Source: Magnetospirillum sp. XM-1
Lineage (GTDB): Bacteria; Pseudomonadota; Alphaproteobacteria; Rhodospirillales; Magnetospirillaceae
Length of the DNA stretch: 64,000 bases
Assembly (NCBI RefSeq): GCF_001511835.1
Contig: NZ_LN997848.1
Span: 3,686,001-3,750,000 of the forward strand
Direction: 5' to 3'
The notes under the pieces were generated by a model. It saw only the letters and a list, made by a program, of their open reading frames with translations. It was not told the origin of the DNA and ran no database searches. The translations under genes were made by a program, and so were the position numbers. Position 1 is the first letter of the stretch, and the number at the start of each line of letters is the position of its first letter. Shown here piece by piece: positions 36,546 through 44,771 of this stretch.

Positions 36546-37750
36546 GACGTGTCGATCCGGTAGGCGGCATGGCCGGCCGGTGATCGAGGGATGGCGCCGA
36601 GCGGCGCCATAGTGCCGCCGCAGCATGGGCAGCGGCGGAGGTCGTGGCCGGTGAGGCGGTGATGGCGGTCGCGGTAGTCGTCGGGCGTCCCCGCCGTGAC
36701 CGTTGCCGGCGCCGGCACGGCCAGCAGGCGACGGCAGTTTTCCAGCTTGGCCGCCCGCTGGCCGTTGGCGAGGAATCCGTAATGACGGATGCGGTGGAAG
36801 CCGTCGGGCAAGACGTGGAGCAGGAAGCGGCGGATGAATTCGCCGGGCTGCAGCGTCATCACCTTCTGCTTGTCGTGATGACGATAGTCTTTCCAGCGGA
36901 AACGGACCGAGCCGTCCGCGATCTCGACCAGGCGGCTGTTGGCGATGGCAACGCGGTGGGTGTAGCGGCCGAGATAGGCCAGCACCTGCTCGGGGCCGCC
37001 GAATGGGCGTTTGGCGTAGACCACCCAGTCGGTTTTGCGCAGCGGCGCCAGATGGCGGGCAAAGGCGGCCGGCTCGGCGAGGGCTGCGAGGTCGGAGAAG
37101 AAGGCGAGCTTGCCCGCCAGGAACGCCGCCGTCATTTGGGCCAGAAACAAGCGGCGGAACAACCGGGACAGCACACGCACCGGCAGGAAGAAGCCCGGAC
37201 GGCAGGCGACCCAGCGGCTTCCGTCCGGCGACAGGCCGCCGGCCGGCACCACGCAATGGAGATGGGGATGGTGCTGGAGCGCCTGTCCCCAGGTGTGCAG
37301 CACGGCGACGAAACCGGGTTCGGCGCCGAGATGCCTGGGATCGGCGGCGATGGTGCGCAGTGTCTCGGCTGTCGCCTTGAACAGGATGTCGTAGACCACC
37401 GCCTTGTTGTGGAAGGCAATGGCGGCGATCTCGGCCGGCACGGTGAAGACGACGTGGAAGTATGGCACCGGCAGCAACTCGGCTTGGCGGTCGGCCAGCC
37501 ACTGGGCGCGTGCCAGCCCCTGGCATTTGGGACAATGCCGGTTGCGGCAGGAATTGTAGGCGATGCGCACCAGCCCGCACGCACCACAGGACTCGCTATG
37601 GCCGCCCAATTGCGCCGTTCGGCAAGCCTCGATGGCGGCCATCACCCGGCGGCGGCCGCGGTCGAGATGTCCATCCTGGGCAGCCCGCCATGCACTGCCG
37701 AAGCGGCGGAACACGTCCGCCACCTCCAGTCCCCCGGCCATGGCTGCCAT
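36542..37750 (-). CDS. IS91-family transposase (HUH, rolling-circle type)
   Basis: 402 aa. N-terminal zinc-binding domain (CGACGLVRIAYNSCRNRHCPKC), then the HUH motif HPHLHCVVPAGG, and the catalytic tyrosine region VLAYLGRYTHRVAIANSRL. The C-terminal cysteine pair CPCCGG is typical. It nicks DNA and moves by a rolling-circle-like route. Starts one base after the integrase stop. Confidence 0.9.
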   Translation of the reverse strand: MAAMAGGLEVADVFRRFGSAWRAAQDGHLDRGRRRVMAAIEACRTAQLGGHSESCGACGLVRIAYNSCRNRHCPKCQGLARAQWLADRQAELLPVPYFHVVFTVPAEIAAIAFHNKAVVYDILFKATAETLRTIAADPRHLGAEPGFVAVLHTWGQALQHHPHLHCVVPAGGLSPDGSRWVACRPGFFLPVRVLSRLFRRLFLAQMTAAFLAGKLAFFSDLAALAEPAAFARHLAPLRKTDWVVYAKRPFGGPEQVLAYLGRYTHRVAIANSRLVEIADGSVRFRWKDYRHHDKQKVMTLQPGEFIRRFLLHVLPDGFHRIRHYGFLANGQRAAKLENCRRLLAVPAPATVTAGTPDDYRDRHHRLTGHDLRRCPCCGGTMAPLGAIPRSPAGHAAYRIDTS

Positions 37751-37751
37751 C

Positions 37752-38609
37752 TCAGGACGGCGGCACCACCATCAGGTCGAGGCCGTCGAGTGGGCTGGTC
37801 GTCTTGGCGATCATTGCGTTGGAGACCTGGGTGTAGCGGGCCGTGGTCGACAGATTGTTGTGGCCGAGCAGCACCTGAATGATGCGGATGTCGGTGCCCG
37901 CTTCCAGCAGATGGGTGGCAAAGCTGTGGCGCAGGGTATGAACGGTGACGCACTTGTCGATCCCGGCGGCGGCACAGGCCGAGCGGCACGCGCAATTCAG
38001 CACATTCGGCTCGATCGGCTTGTCCTCGCGGCCGGGAAACAGCCAATGCCCGGGCCGCGCCAGCCGCCAATAGGTGCGCAGGATGCCGAGCAACTGCGCC
38101 GACAACATGACGTAGCGGTCCTTGCGCCCCTTGCCCTGCTCGACCCGGATCACCATCCGGCCGCTGTCGATGTCGGCCAGCTTGAGCGCCACCACCTCTG
38201 ATACTCGCAGCCCGGCGGCATAGGCCGTGGTCAGCGCCGTGCGGTTCTTCAGGCTGGGCACCGCCTCCAGGAAGCGCACCACCTCGTCGGCGCTCAATAC
38301 TACTGGCAACCGCCGCGGCTGGCGGGCATAGGTGATCCGCTCCGGGGTCTCGGGGCACCGCAGCGTCACCCCGTAGAAGAACCGCAGCGCCGCCACAAAC
38401 TGGTTGAGGCTGGCCCACGAAATCCCCTGCGACACCAAGTGGACCTGCCACGTGCGCACGTCTTCAAGGTCGAGCCGATCCGGCGATCGATTGAAGAAGC
38501 GGCTGAACTTCGAAACCGCATGAAGGTAGGATCGTTGCGTCGCCGGCGAAAGATTGCGGACCGTCATGTCCTCGATCATGCGGCGACGCAAAGGGCTCAA
38601 TTCGGCCAT
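37752..38609 (-). CDS. tyrosine recombinase of the IS91-like unit
   Basis: 285 aa. SAM-like N-terminal core-binding domain (VRNLSPATQRSYLHAVSKF), catalytic domain with Arg in AAGLRVSEVVALK, Lys in QGKGRKDRYV, HTLRHSFATHLLE, LLGHNNLSTTARYTQV with the nucleophilic Tyr. Such integrases are often found upstream of IS91-like transposases. Function in movement is inferred. Confidence 0.9.
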   Translation of the reverse strand: MAELSPLRRRMIEDMTVRNLSPATQRSYLHAVSKFSRFFNRSPDRLDLEDVRTWQVHLVSQGISWASLNQFVAALRFFYGVTLRCPETPERITYARQPRRLPVVLSADEVVRFLEAVPSLKNRTALTTAYAAGLRVSEVVALKLADIDSGRMVIRVEQGKGRKDRYVMLSAQLLGILRTYWRLARPGHWLFPGREDKPIEPNVLNCACRSACAAAGIDKCVTVHTLRHSFATHLLEAGTDIRIIQVLLGHNNLSTTARYTQVSNAMIAKTTSPLDGLDLMVVPPS

Positions 38610-38781
38610 CGGGGGCCTCCTGTCTGTAGGGGGGGGCGTGGAAAACCAACCTTCTCAGACAGGAGCCTTCGCCGTCCCCTCAGGCTCCAATACCGCGCCA
38701 GCGGTTTCGTTCAATCCCCTGCGATTCCGTTAGATCGCGAACCGCTCTAGCATATCGAGCGCCCGCAAGATTATCTGAGAC

Positions 38782-39027
38782 CTATGGCACGGAAGTTTGG
38801 CTTAGACGAACCCCAGTTCCTCCGCCAGCAACCTCTCCATCTTCTAAGAATTTAACCCCCATCGCCTCCATTGCCTCCTGAAGATCTCGGAGCGTCCGAT
38901 CGTAGGGGCGGCGAGCCCCACGCTCAAAATCAGCAATGGTCTTCTTGTTCACTTTTGATGCCGCAGCAAGTTCATCTTGCGCCCATCCCAAGAGCGCTCT
39001 CGCGGCTCGACACTGCGCAGAATCCAT
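38782..39027 (-). CDS. short XRE-type DNA-binding regulator
   Basis: 81 aa, essentially one Cro/CI helix-turn-helix: ARALLGWAQDELAAASKVNKKTI, then DFERGARRPYDRTLRDLQEAMEAMGV. Resembles the many one-domain XRE proteins of mobile regions. The start at 39027 is chosen; an in-frame ATG at 39081 would add 18 residues. TATAAT lies at the 39081 ATG. Target unknown. Confidence 0.75.
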   Translation of the reverse strand: MDSAQCRAARALLGWAQDELAAASKVNKKTIADFERGARRPYDRTLRDLQEAMEAMGVKFLEDGEVAGGGTGVRLSQTSVP

Positions 39028-39156
39028 TTTATTACCCAACCTTCCATTATTTATGTTGTCCTTGGCGCTCGAACCTGCCATTATAAATGCAAGGTTATCA
39101 CGCGGCGAGGCAATGACAAATAATGTCTCGCGCCACTGGAAGCAGGAGCAACCCAG

Positions 39157-39714
39157 ATGAAATCTGTTACCGAACCCTGGCTCAGCCGTCGCCCGGACCT
39201 TTGGCTGCCGGACATTTTGCATAAGACTGCCACGGGCGGCCTTCGGGCTGGGTGTGATGCTCAATTGCTTGCCATCTGCCTCACCACTGGGGTGATCCGG
39301 TTCGCTCCTTTCGCCATTCCTTGCCCAGTTGGCATCGATGACGCCGAACTGCCCGCCGTGCGCAGACAGGAAGGCCCACATCACCGTCGCCTACGCCTCC
39401 TCGGCTTGTCGCTGGCCCAAGCCATTGATCCGCAGTCATTGATCATCGAAGAACACCGCGCACCAATTCGTGATTCCCACACGTTCGTTGACGTCTATGC
39501 CGAAAGTCGGTTCGGCCGATTGGCAATCGAACTGGGCGCGCGGGACGGACGCGACATCCCGCCTTTGTTGCGGTGCGTCGTGGACCATGTGCTGGTCCTG
39601 CCATTTTCTGGCTGGAGCGGCGGCACTTTTCTTGGTGGACACTTTTTCCGCCCTGACTCCCGACCATTGGCTAGGCCCTCATTCGAGGCCATGACCGATG
39701 CTTTCGAACACTAG
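39157..39714 (+). CDS. hypothetical protein
   Basis: 185 aa from an ATG preceded by GGAGCAACCCAG. No signal peptide or membrane segment. Contains charged and hydrophobic stretches in a normal globular mix (SLAQAIDPQSLIIEEHRAP, VVDHVLVLPFSG). Not recognised. The opposite strand is also open over part of it, so coding is likely but not certain. Divergent from the XRE gene. Confidence 0.5.
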   Translation: MKSVTEPWLSRRPDLWLPDILHKTATGGLRAGCDAQLLAICLTTGVIRFAPFAIPCPVGIDDAELPAVRRQEGPHHRRLRLLGLSLAQAIDPQSLIIEEHRAPIRDSHTFVDVYAESRFGRLAIELGARDGRDIPPLLRCVVDHVLVLPFSGWSGGTFLGGHFFRPDSRPLARPSFEAMTDAFEH

Positions 39715-39757
39715 ACCACCACAATTACCCAAACCCACTAATCAAGGAACCTACACT

Positions 39758-39970
39758 ATGTTTATCCCTGCTGACCGCCCCGTCTCCGCCGATATTCTCC
39801 TGTCGGCGATCGACAACCTGCATCTGCCGTCGCCGATCAAGTTCGGCATTTTCGGCCTCTCTCAAAACGCTGTTGGTCGGCTGAGATCGGCGATCCGTGC
39901 CGCCAGGGCGACATCGCCCAGGGTGGAGACGGCCACGGTGCAATTAGCACCATGGCACAGCACGAAGTAA
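39758..39970 (+). CDS. short frame, possible 5' gene fragment fused to a pseudogene
   Basis: 70 aa with AAGGA upstream of the ATG. The first about 45 residues (MFIPADRPVSADILLSAI onward) look natural. From about 39,880 the frame runs antisense through the MtrA-like pseudogene, so it is probably the start of a truncated gene joined to foreign DNA. Confidence 0.3.
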   Translation: MFIPADRPVSADILLSAIDNLHLPSPIKFGIFGLSQNAVGRLRSAIRAARATSPRVETATVQLAPWHSTK

Positions 39971-40290
39971 TCACCAGGAACCGGCGGCCAACCCTCCCGG
40001 ACCTCGAAGCCGCAGGCGGCATGGAGGTCGATCTGTGGGAACGCCTGGGCCAGGGCATTGGAGGCCACCGCCGGATAGCAGTGGGAACAGCCGAGGCAAG
40101 GATACGCGACGGCCTCCATCTGCTACCGCCCCGCCCGAGCCTCTTCGGCCAAGGTCATCGCTTCACTGGGCAGGTTTGCCACCACCGCCAGACCGTCAAG
40201 AAATTCGACAAGACAGCCACATTTCCGGCACTTGGCAAGACTGATGGCCGTCTCCAACTCGTGACGAATGGTTTTCACGGCAGCCTGCAT
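39862..40290 (-). pseudogene. MtrA/DUF4346-like cysteine-rich protein, nonsense-mutated and truncated
   Basis: From the ATG at 40290 (AGGAG seven bases before) the frame reads 55 codons with KCRKCGC, then an in-frame TAG at 40125-40123. It continues in the same frame with CLGCSHCYPAVASNAL, CGFEVREGWPPVPGDYFVL and VAVSTLGDVALA before breaking off at 39,862. The WPPVPGDY..VAVSTLG part resembles methyltransferase subunit A (MtrA)-like proteins, most of whose body is missing. The alternative is two small genes, since a second ATG follows the TAG, but the shared frame and lost C-terminus favour decay. Confidence 0.5.
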
Positions 40291-40516
40291 CAAACGCTCC
40301 TGTTTGCTTCGCAAATTCGTCGCCCCTCATTGCGAAGCTTCAAAAGGTAGCCCGGCACCCGGAGGCCATGTCGCCAAGTCAGACTCACAGGTGCTGTGAT
40401 CAATTGCCATGAACCAGTGGCTTAGTATCGGCATAAATGGAGCGATCAATTGCTGTTAAGGCCGCTCCACTTAGCAACTAGCGAAAAGCTCATCGCCAGC
40501 GATGTCATTCGAAAGA

Positions 40517-40560
40517 GGCCAGAAACATAGCCCAAAATATTTTAGTCTCTGTTTCTGGCC
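40517..40560 (-). terminator. long hairpin downstream of the Spy-like gene
   Basis: Perfect 11-base arms GGCCAGAAACA (40517-40527) and TGTTTCTGGCC (40550-40560); the loop holds AAAATATTTT. It lies 13 bases after the stop of the minus-strand gene and is a likely terminator or 3' stabiliser. Confidence 0.55.
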
Positions 40561-40573
40561 TTCCAACTCTTGA

Positions 40574-41050
40574 TTAGTGCCCCATGCCCGCGTGATGGCT
40601 CATCATCAGAGCGTCGGCAGTCTTTTTTTGCTCTGGGGTCAGTGTGTCGTAGAAGCCGGTCATGGCGGGGATCACCTTACCCATGACGCTGACACGCACC
40701 TCCATCATCTTGCGCATACGCTCCATATGGGTCGGGAGTGTGGTCGCGGGGGGCTGGGCAACGATCTCGGCACAGACCTTCTTCATGGGTTCGTGAGCCG
40801 CCTTCATGGTTTCTTTCAGCTTGGAAAAAGCCACCTTCTGAGACTCGCCCAACCCCAGCTTTACCTCAGCATAGGCCAGATGGCCCGCCATCTTGGCGTC
40901 CATGTCACCGCACATGACCTGCATGTGGTCCGGCGTGACTGGATTGGTCGCCATATGAGCCATATGATCCATATGATCAGCGGCACGGGCGGCACCAGTC
41001 GCGGCCATTACAACAGCCATAGCAACGGCGCAGCAGGAAAGAATCTTCAT
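40574..41050 (-). CDS. His/Met-rich Spy/CpxP-like periplasmic protein
   Basis: 158 aa with a signal peptide (MKILSCCAVAMAVVMAATG, cut after ARA). The mature N-terminus is HMDHMAHM, a likely copper or silver ligand cluster; two internal Cys (VMCGDM, KVCAEI) and a His at the C-terminal end may add ligands. The body is all-helical and ends LTPEQKKTADALM, the LTxxQ motif of Spy/CpxP chaperones that bind unfolded envelope proteins under stress. GGAGGT sits before the ATG. No metal-pump gene adjoins. Confidence 0.75.
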   Translation of the reverse strand: MKILSCCAVAMAVVMAATGAARAADHMDHMAHMATNPVTPDHMQVMCGDMDAKMAGHLAYAEVKLGLGESQKVAFSKLKETMKAAHEPMKKVCAEIVAQPPATTLPTHMERMRKMMEVRVSVMGKVIPAMTGFYDTLTPEQKKTADALMMSHHAGMGH

Positions 41051-41103
41051 AGTGCTACCTCCAGGGGGGAATTCATCCTTAGCATTATAGAACCCTAATG
41101 TAG

Positions 41104-41446
41104 ATGGTGGAACCACCATTTCTGCGCACTTGGAACAGCCGCTACGCCTTCGCCAATGGAAACTCGAACCCCAGCGCCTGGCCGGCCACGTCACGGTTGG
41201 CGGTTGCACGATCCATAGCCGATGTGGAATTGATCCTCGATGGCGTGTCGTTGGTCATTCACGGCGTTCAAGTTCGCGCCGATGCCAGCAAGACCGAGAT
41301 CACCCTTCCCAATTATCGAGCGCCCGACGGTTCATGGAAGGCCGCCGTGACGCTGCCCAACGAGGTGCTTGGGCCAATGGGGCGACGCTGTGATTGCAGC
41401 GGCCATGGAAGCTGGCTTGCTGGTGGAGAAAGCCGCGGTCGTGTAA
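41104..41446 (+). pseudogene. frameshifted hypothetical gene; 3' end duplicated at 43.3 kb
   Basis: The reading DVELILDGVSLVIHGVQVR..TEITLPNYRAPDG is protein-like until ATGGGG. One G fewer there restores GDAVIAAAMEAGLLVEKAAVV and a TAA at 41444. The same ending, unshifted, recurs at 43,326-43,394. Family not known. Frameshift rests on a four-G run and could be a sequence error. Confidence 0.45.
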
Positions 41447-41450
41447 CACG
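41387..41450 (+). repeat. 64-base direct repeat, copy 1
   Basis: GCTGTGATTGCAGCGGCCAT... to GTGTAACACG; 60 of 64 bases match copy 2 at 43,335-43,398 in the same orientation. The two copies bracket a histidine kinase gene. Confidence 0.8.
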
Positions 41451-41458
41451 TCAGTCGG

Positions 41459-43066
41459 TCACGCGCATTGGATCGGCAAGGTAAAGAAAAAGCTGCTTCC
41501 TTCACCGACCGTTGATCGCAGCCAGATACGACCACCATGCTGCTCAGCGACCTTCTTACATACAGACAAGCCAATGCCTGTTCCGTCAAATTTTTCGCGT
41601 GTGTGCAGCCGCTGAAAAATCAGGAAGATACGGTCAAAATAGTCCGAACCAATGCCAATTCCATTATCAGACACTGAGAATTGCCAAAACTCGCCCTGTC
41701 GCTGGCAGGTAATTTCTACAACTGGCTTCCGCCCCTCGGCGCGGAACTTGATCGCATTTCCAATCAAATTCTGGAACACCCGTGTAATCTCGTCTTTTGA
41801 GCAGACGATGACAGGTAGGTCGGAACATATTCTGACATCCGCCTCCGCCTCTTCAATGGAGGTATGGAGAACATGAACAGCCTGGGCAACAAGGTCAGCA
41901 ATGGAATTTGGCTGCAATGGATCGGCAACGCGACCGATCCGCGAGAAGCTAAGCAAGTCCTGAACCAAGGCGTCCATGCGCTTGGCCCCATCTTCGGCGA
42001 AATCCAGAAACTCATGAGCTTCGGCATTGAGCGAGCTGCCATAGCGACGATCCAGCAGTGACATGTAACTGCTCACCATGCGCAAAGGTTCGCGGAGGTC
42101 ATGGGACGCGACATAGGCAAATTGCTCGAGATCTGTGTTTGTGCGCTTCAAGTCCGCGTTTAAAGCTTCCAACTCAGTGCTTCTGGTTTCCAATGCCTTT
42201 CGGTCCTGCTGTCCTTTCATGAACAACACAGCCACCAATGCGCCATCAGATGAAAGACTTATTATGTAGAAGTAGTAATTTGATAGATGCGTCCTGGAGA
42301 TATCGTCAGAAAAAAAGCCGAGGCCATATATCGCCCCAATGAATGCCTGTGCCGCTGCTACGGTTATGGTGATCGTCGTGCCAATTGGGCCCAAACGCAG
42401 GGCTGCCAAGGTCACAAACAGAAACATCCAATATCCGCGAGCAACCTGACCGACTGTCCCATGAAGCCAATCGAGAAAAATTACCTGCCCAAATAACAAT
42501 GATAGGCCAATGATCAGTGGGCCTTCCCACAAGCCTTGCTTTGTCCTTTCAATATTGGGCCATTCTCGCGCGGCGAGCAGGGGCAGCATTGTGATAATGA
42601 ACCCGAAGGCGGCTCCAGCCGTCCGATGGACAGCATCTTGAGAAGCGGCTTCCAAAAATCCAACTTGCACCTGAAGGGTGCTGATGGCGGCCACGGAGAG
42701 CCCCATGAGCAAGCCGACCCCATAAAGCCGAAGGTAATCTGCGACATTGCTGAAGGTCAGTGCCGCACCACCCGTGCGCCTGTAAATCCAAGCGCCCATG
42801 AAGAGTACCAAGCCGTAGCGCCCTCCATCTACGAACATGGAAGCGCTTGCGTCTTGTAGCCAGCGTCCAAGGACCACCCCAATGACTGCCAAGGTAATTA
42901 CGCCATATCCGTGACGCATGGTCAGAAAGACCGCTGGACCGAGCAGCAGCCACGGAAAGCGCATTACATCATTGGTGCCGAAGACTTTGATGACCAATAT
43001 GGACGCCAATCCATAGGCCAGCATCAAGAGCGCGCCATCACGCAAGAATGCTCTGCTGATGGTCAC
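41459..43066 (-). CDS. MASE1-like membrane histidine kinase
   Basis: 535 aa. The N-terminal 285 residues hold about eight to nine hydrophobic helices resembling MASE1 sensors. Then a coiled coil (STELEALNADLKRTNTDLE), HisKA with FAYVASHDLREPLR, and HATPase with DNGIGIG and GTGIGLSV. No periplasmic domain or receiver. The kinase half is close to that of the 8,092-9,516 protein, suggesting paralogues. It is isolated between direct repeats and integrase debris, as if carried in as a cassette. Confidence 0.88.
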   Translation of the reverse strand: MTISRAFLRDGALLMLAYGLASILVIKVFGTNDVMRFPWLLLGPAVFLTMRHGYGVITLAVIGVVLGRWLQDASASMFVDGGRYGLVLFMGAWIYRRTGGAALTFSNVADYLRLYGVGLLMGLSVAAISTLQVQVGFLEAASQDAVHRTAGAAFGFIITMLPLLAAREWPNIERTKQGLWEGPLIIGLSLLFGQVIFLDWLHGTVGQVARGYWMFLFVTLAALRLGPIGTTITITVAAAQAFIGAIYGLGFFSDDISRTHLSNYYFYIISLSSDGALVAVLFMKGQQDRKALETRSTELEALNADLKRTNTDLEQFAYVASHDLREPLRMVSSYMSLLDRRYGSSLNAEAHEFLDFAEDGAKRMDALVQDLLSFSRIGRVADPLQPNSIADLVAQAVHVLHTSIEEAEADVRICSDLPVIVCSKDEITRVFQNLIGNAIKFRAEGRKPVVEITCQRQGEFWQFSVSDNGIGIGSDYFDRIFLIFQRLHTREKFDGTGIGLSVCKKVAEQHGGRIWLRSTVGEGSSFFFTLPIQCA

Positions 43067-43184
43067 AGCCTCATCCTGACAAGCGTCATTGGGATAGCCA
43101 GATTATCCCTCAAGAAGATGTCCCGCTATGTCTTTCGTCAAGGCAGCAGGGTCAAGAGGGGAAACTATATGCGGCAGTTTCAAA

Positions 43185-43271
43185 TCACAGGCCATCCACA
43201 GCAGCCTTCATCATCTGGTCGTTGGCCTCGATATAGCGCTGGGCGGTCAATAGGTGACGATGACCAGCCTG
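43185..43271 (-). pseudogene. C-terminal scar of a tyrosine recombinase
   Basis: 29 codons ending in TGA: QAGHRHLLTAQRYIEAND then QMMKAAVDGL. The GH...T.QRYI..ND pattern is the box II end of phage-type integrases, with the nucleophilic Tyr. Nothing upstream is in frame, so only the tail survives. Confidence 0.6.
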
Positions 43272-43334
43272 CGCGTAAATTTAACCGAATTACGGGCAAA
43301 GGGTGCTCGCCGAGGTGCGATCCCGATGGGGGAT

Positions 43335-43398
43335 GCTGTGATTGCAGCGGCCATGGAAGCTGGCTTGCTGGTGAAGAAGGCGGCTGTCGTGTAACACG
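43335..43398 (+). repeat. 64-base direct repeat, copy 2
   Basis: Same as copy 1 at 41,387-41,450 with four changes. Here it is the orphan 3' end of the hypothetical gene, without its upstream part. Confidence 0.8.
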
Positions 43399-43506
43399 AC
43401 AGCTCCCCACGTCTCCGTAGTTGCTACGGATGCAAATCCGATCTGTATTGGATCAGCACACCTCATTCCGTTGCTTCTTCGAGATTCAAGCCCAACAAAT
43501 AGCAGA

Positions 43507-43638
43507 TCAATCTCCTCTTAACTCCATGAGCCTGAAGAACTGTCTCTCCAATTTGGCGGCAGCCGTCGCCTCACACCGATCCTTCGCAGGCCAATAAGCC
43601 TTGATGTCAGCTTTGCCGCGCTTGACGTAACAAACCAT
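43507..43638 (-). CDS. small hypothetical protein (43 aa)
   Basis: ATG at 43638 with GGAG seven bases before and TGA at 43507. The sequence is basic and globular-like (VKRGKADIKAYWPAKDR, AAAKLERQFFRLMELRGD). Too short to classify. Its good start signal is the main support. Confidence 0.35.
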   Translation of the reverse strand: MVCYVKRGKADIKAYWPAKDRCEATAAAKLERQFFRLMELRGD

Positions 43639-44771
43639 ATCATAACTCCGCACCTACTTAATGTGGCACTGAGCTCTGAAAAGGTCTATGTGGCCGCATT
43701 CAAGGCAGAGTGTTTTCTGCGCAACTGACCGTATACGGCAGACTTCCATTGAATATTTTAGACAATCAATTTCGGTGAAATAGACGTGCTTCCTGAATTA
43801 TAACAACGGGACAACATCTGCTTAACTTCCGGCGAGTAGGCAGAATTACTCAGACTGCCACAAAAGGCGGTTTGCTAGAGCATATTTCCACCTGAATGAA
43901 ACGCAGGGGATTTGGTTGCAGGGACACGCCTTGGCTTATACCGAACTCGGATTTCCCCCGCCCTTCCCCCACCCCAACACCATCGGCAAAAACGGCAAGA
44001 TCACACCTGAAACAAGGCAGGATTACCCCGGCACTGCGGTTGACGACTGTAGTACCCCCAACAGCCGTCATTCGGGGTGACGGACTGCTACGGCCCCGTT
44101 GTGCCATTTGCGGTCATCCACGATCCCTATGAACAAGCCCCACTTGGTTCTGCCTGCCAACTTAGCAGCCTCCTTGGTGGCAATGAGTTACTACTGCGAG
44201 TTGTGTCCGGGACTCCAATGAGCAACCACCACATTTCCCGTGCCTAATCCAAAATTTCAACTTTACAAAATCTCGAAGAGGCAGTGTCAAACGGGACTAG
44301 TGTGAAAAAAATATTTCAATAAAGTTGTTATGGACAGCAGCTCCCTTGTTCGGTCGCCATCAATGGAAATCACACATAAAAAAATTGATATCGGCCTCAT
44401 TTTATACATGAAGGTGTGCGGCGCTGTATATTCGACTATAGTCACAGATTCCGCAGCCGCGTCACTCATTCGACTAAAAACACAAGCATCGCATGTGCCA
44501 TCTGGGGCTATTTATATGGTGCCAGAATCCTGCAAGTCGGCAATGATTGAGTTGGCTGCCGGGAGCGCATGGAGAAAAGAATATTCGTTAAAATATATTC
44601 TTAAAAATTGCAATATTAATTAATTTGCACTAGCCACAACAATATGCGCAGCCATTTTATTTATATATTTTAAAATATTGTTATGCTGCTTTGCAGATTA
44701 AGCATGACCTAATGCTAGAATCGAAAGCGATCTGCGAGGGATAGTGCATTTTGAAATAGGGAATTCTGCCA

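Larger units (their letters stand above)
36264..38717 (-). mobile_element. integrase + IS91-type transposase unit
   Basis: Bounded by the perfect 17-base inverted repeat GGATTGAACGAAACCGC (36264-36280) and its complement (38701-38717). It codes, on the minus strand, a tyrosine recombinase, an IS91-family Y2 transposase and an 82-codon frame, each junction overlapping or one base apart. No target duplication is visible, as expected for IS91-type movement. Confidence 0.65.
35182..38747. mobile_element. IS630-family element, apparently interrupted by an IS91-like unit
   Basis: Ends are GAGCAATTCGCGATC (35182-35196) and, inverted, GAGCGGTTCGCGATC (38733-38747). Each is flanked by TA, the IS630 target dinucleotide. 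The left 1.1 kb codes an IS630 transposase in two frames. A unit with its own 17-base inverted ends (36264-38717) lies inside. Removing it leaves about 1.1 kb, the normal IS630 size. Confidence 0.6.
43067..44771. other. 1.7 kb low-coding region of gene debris
   Basis: Apart from the integrase scar, repeat copy 2 and one 43-codon frame listed separately, I see no convincing gene. GC falls towards 44.3-44.7 kb. A 97-codon frame at 44,330-44,623 (+) has no ribosome site and an unlikely composition. About 44,060-44,110 resembles 61,425-61,480 in diverged form. Confidence 0.5.

Noticed and set aside
44330..44623. 97-codon plus-strand frame
   Set aside because: No ribosome site, atypical composition, in low-GC debris; coding not supported.
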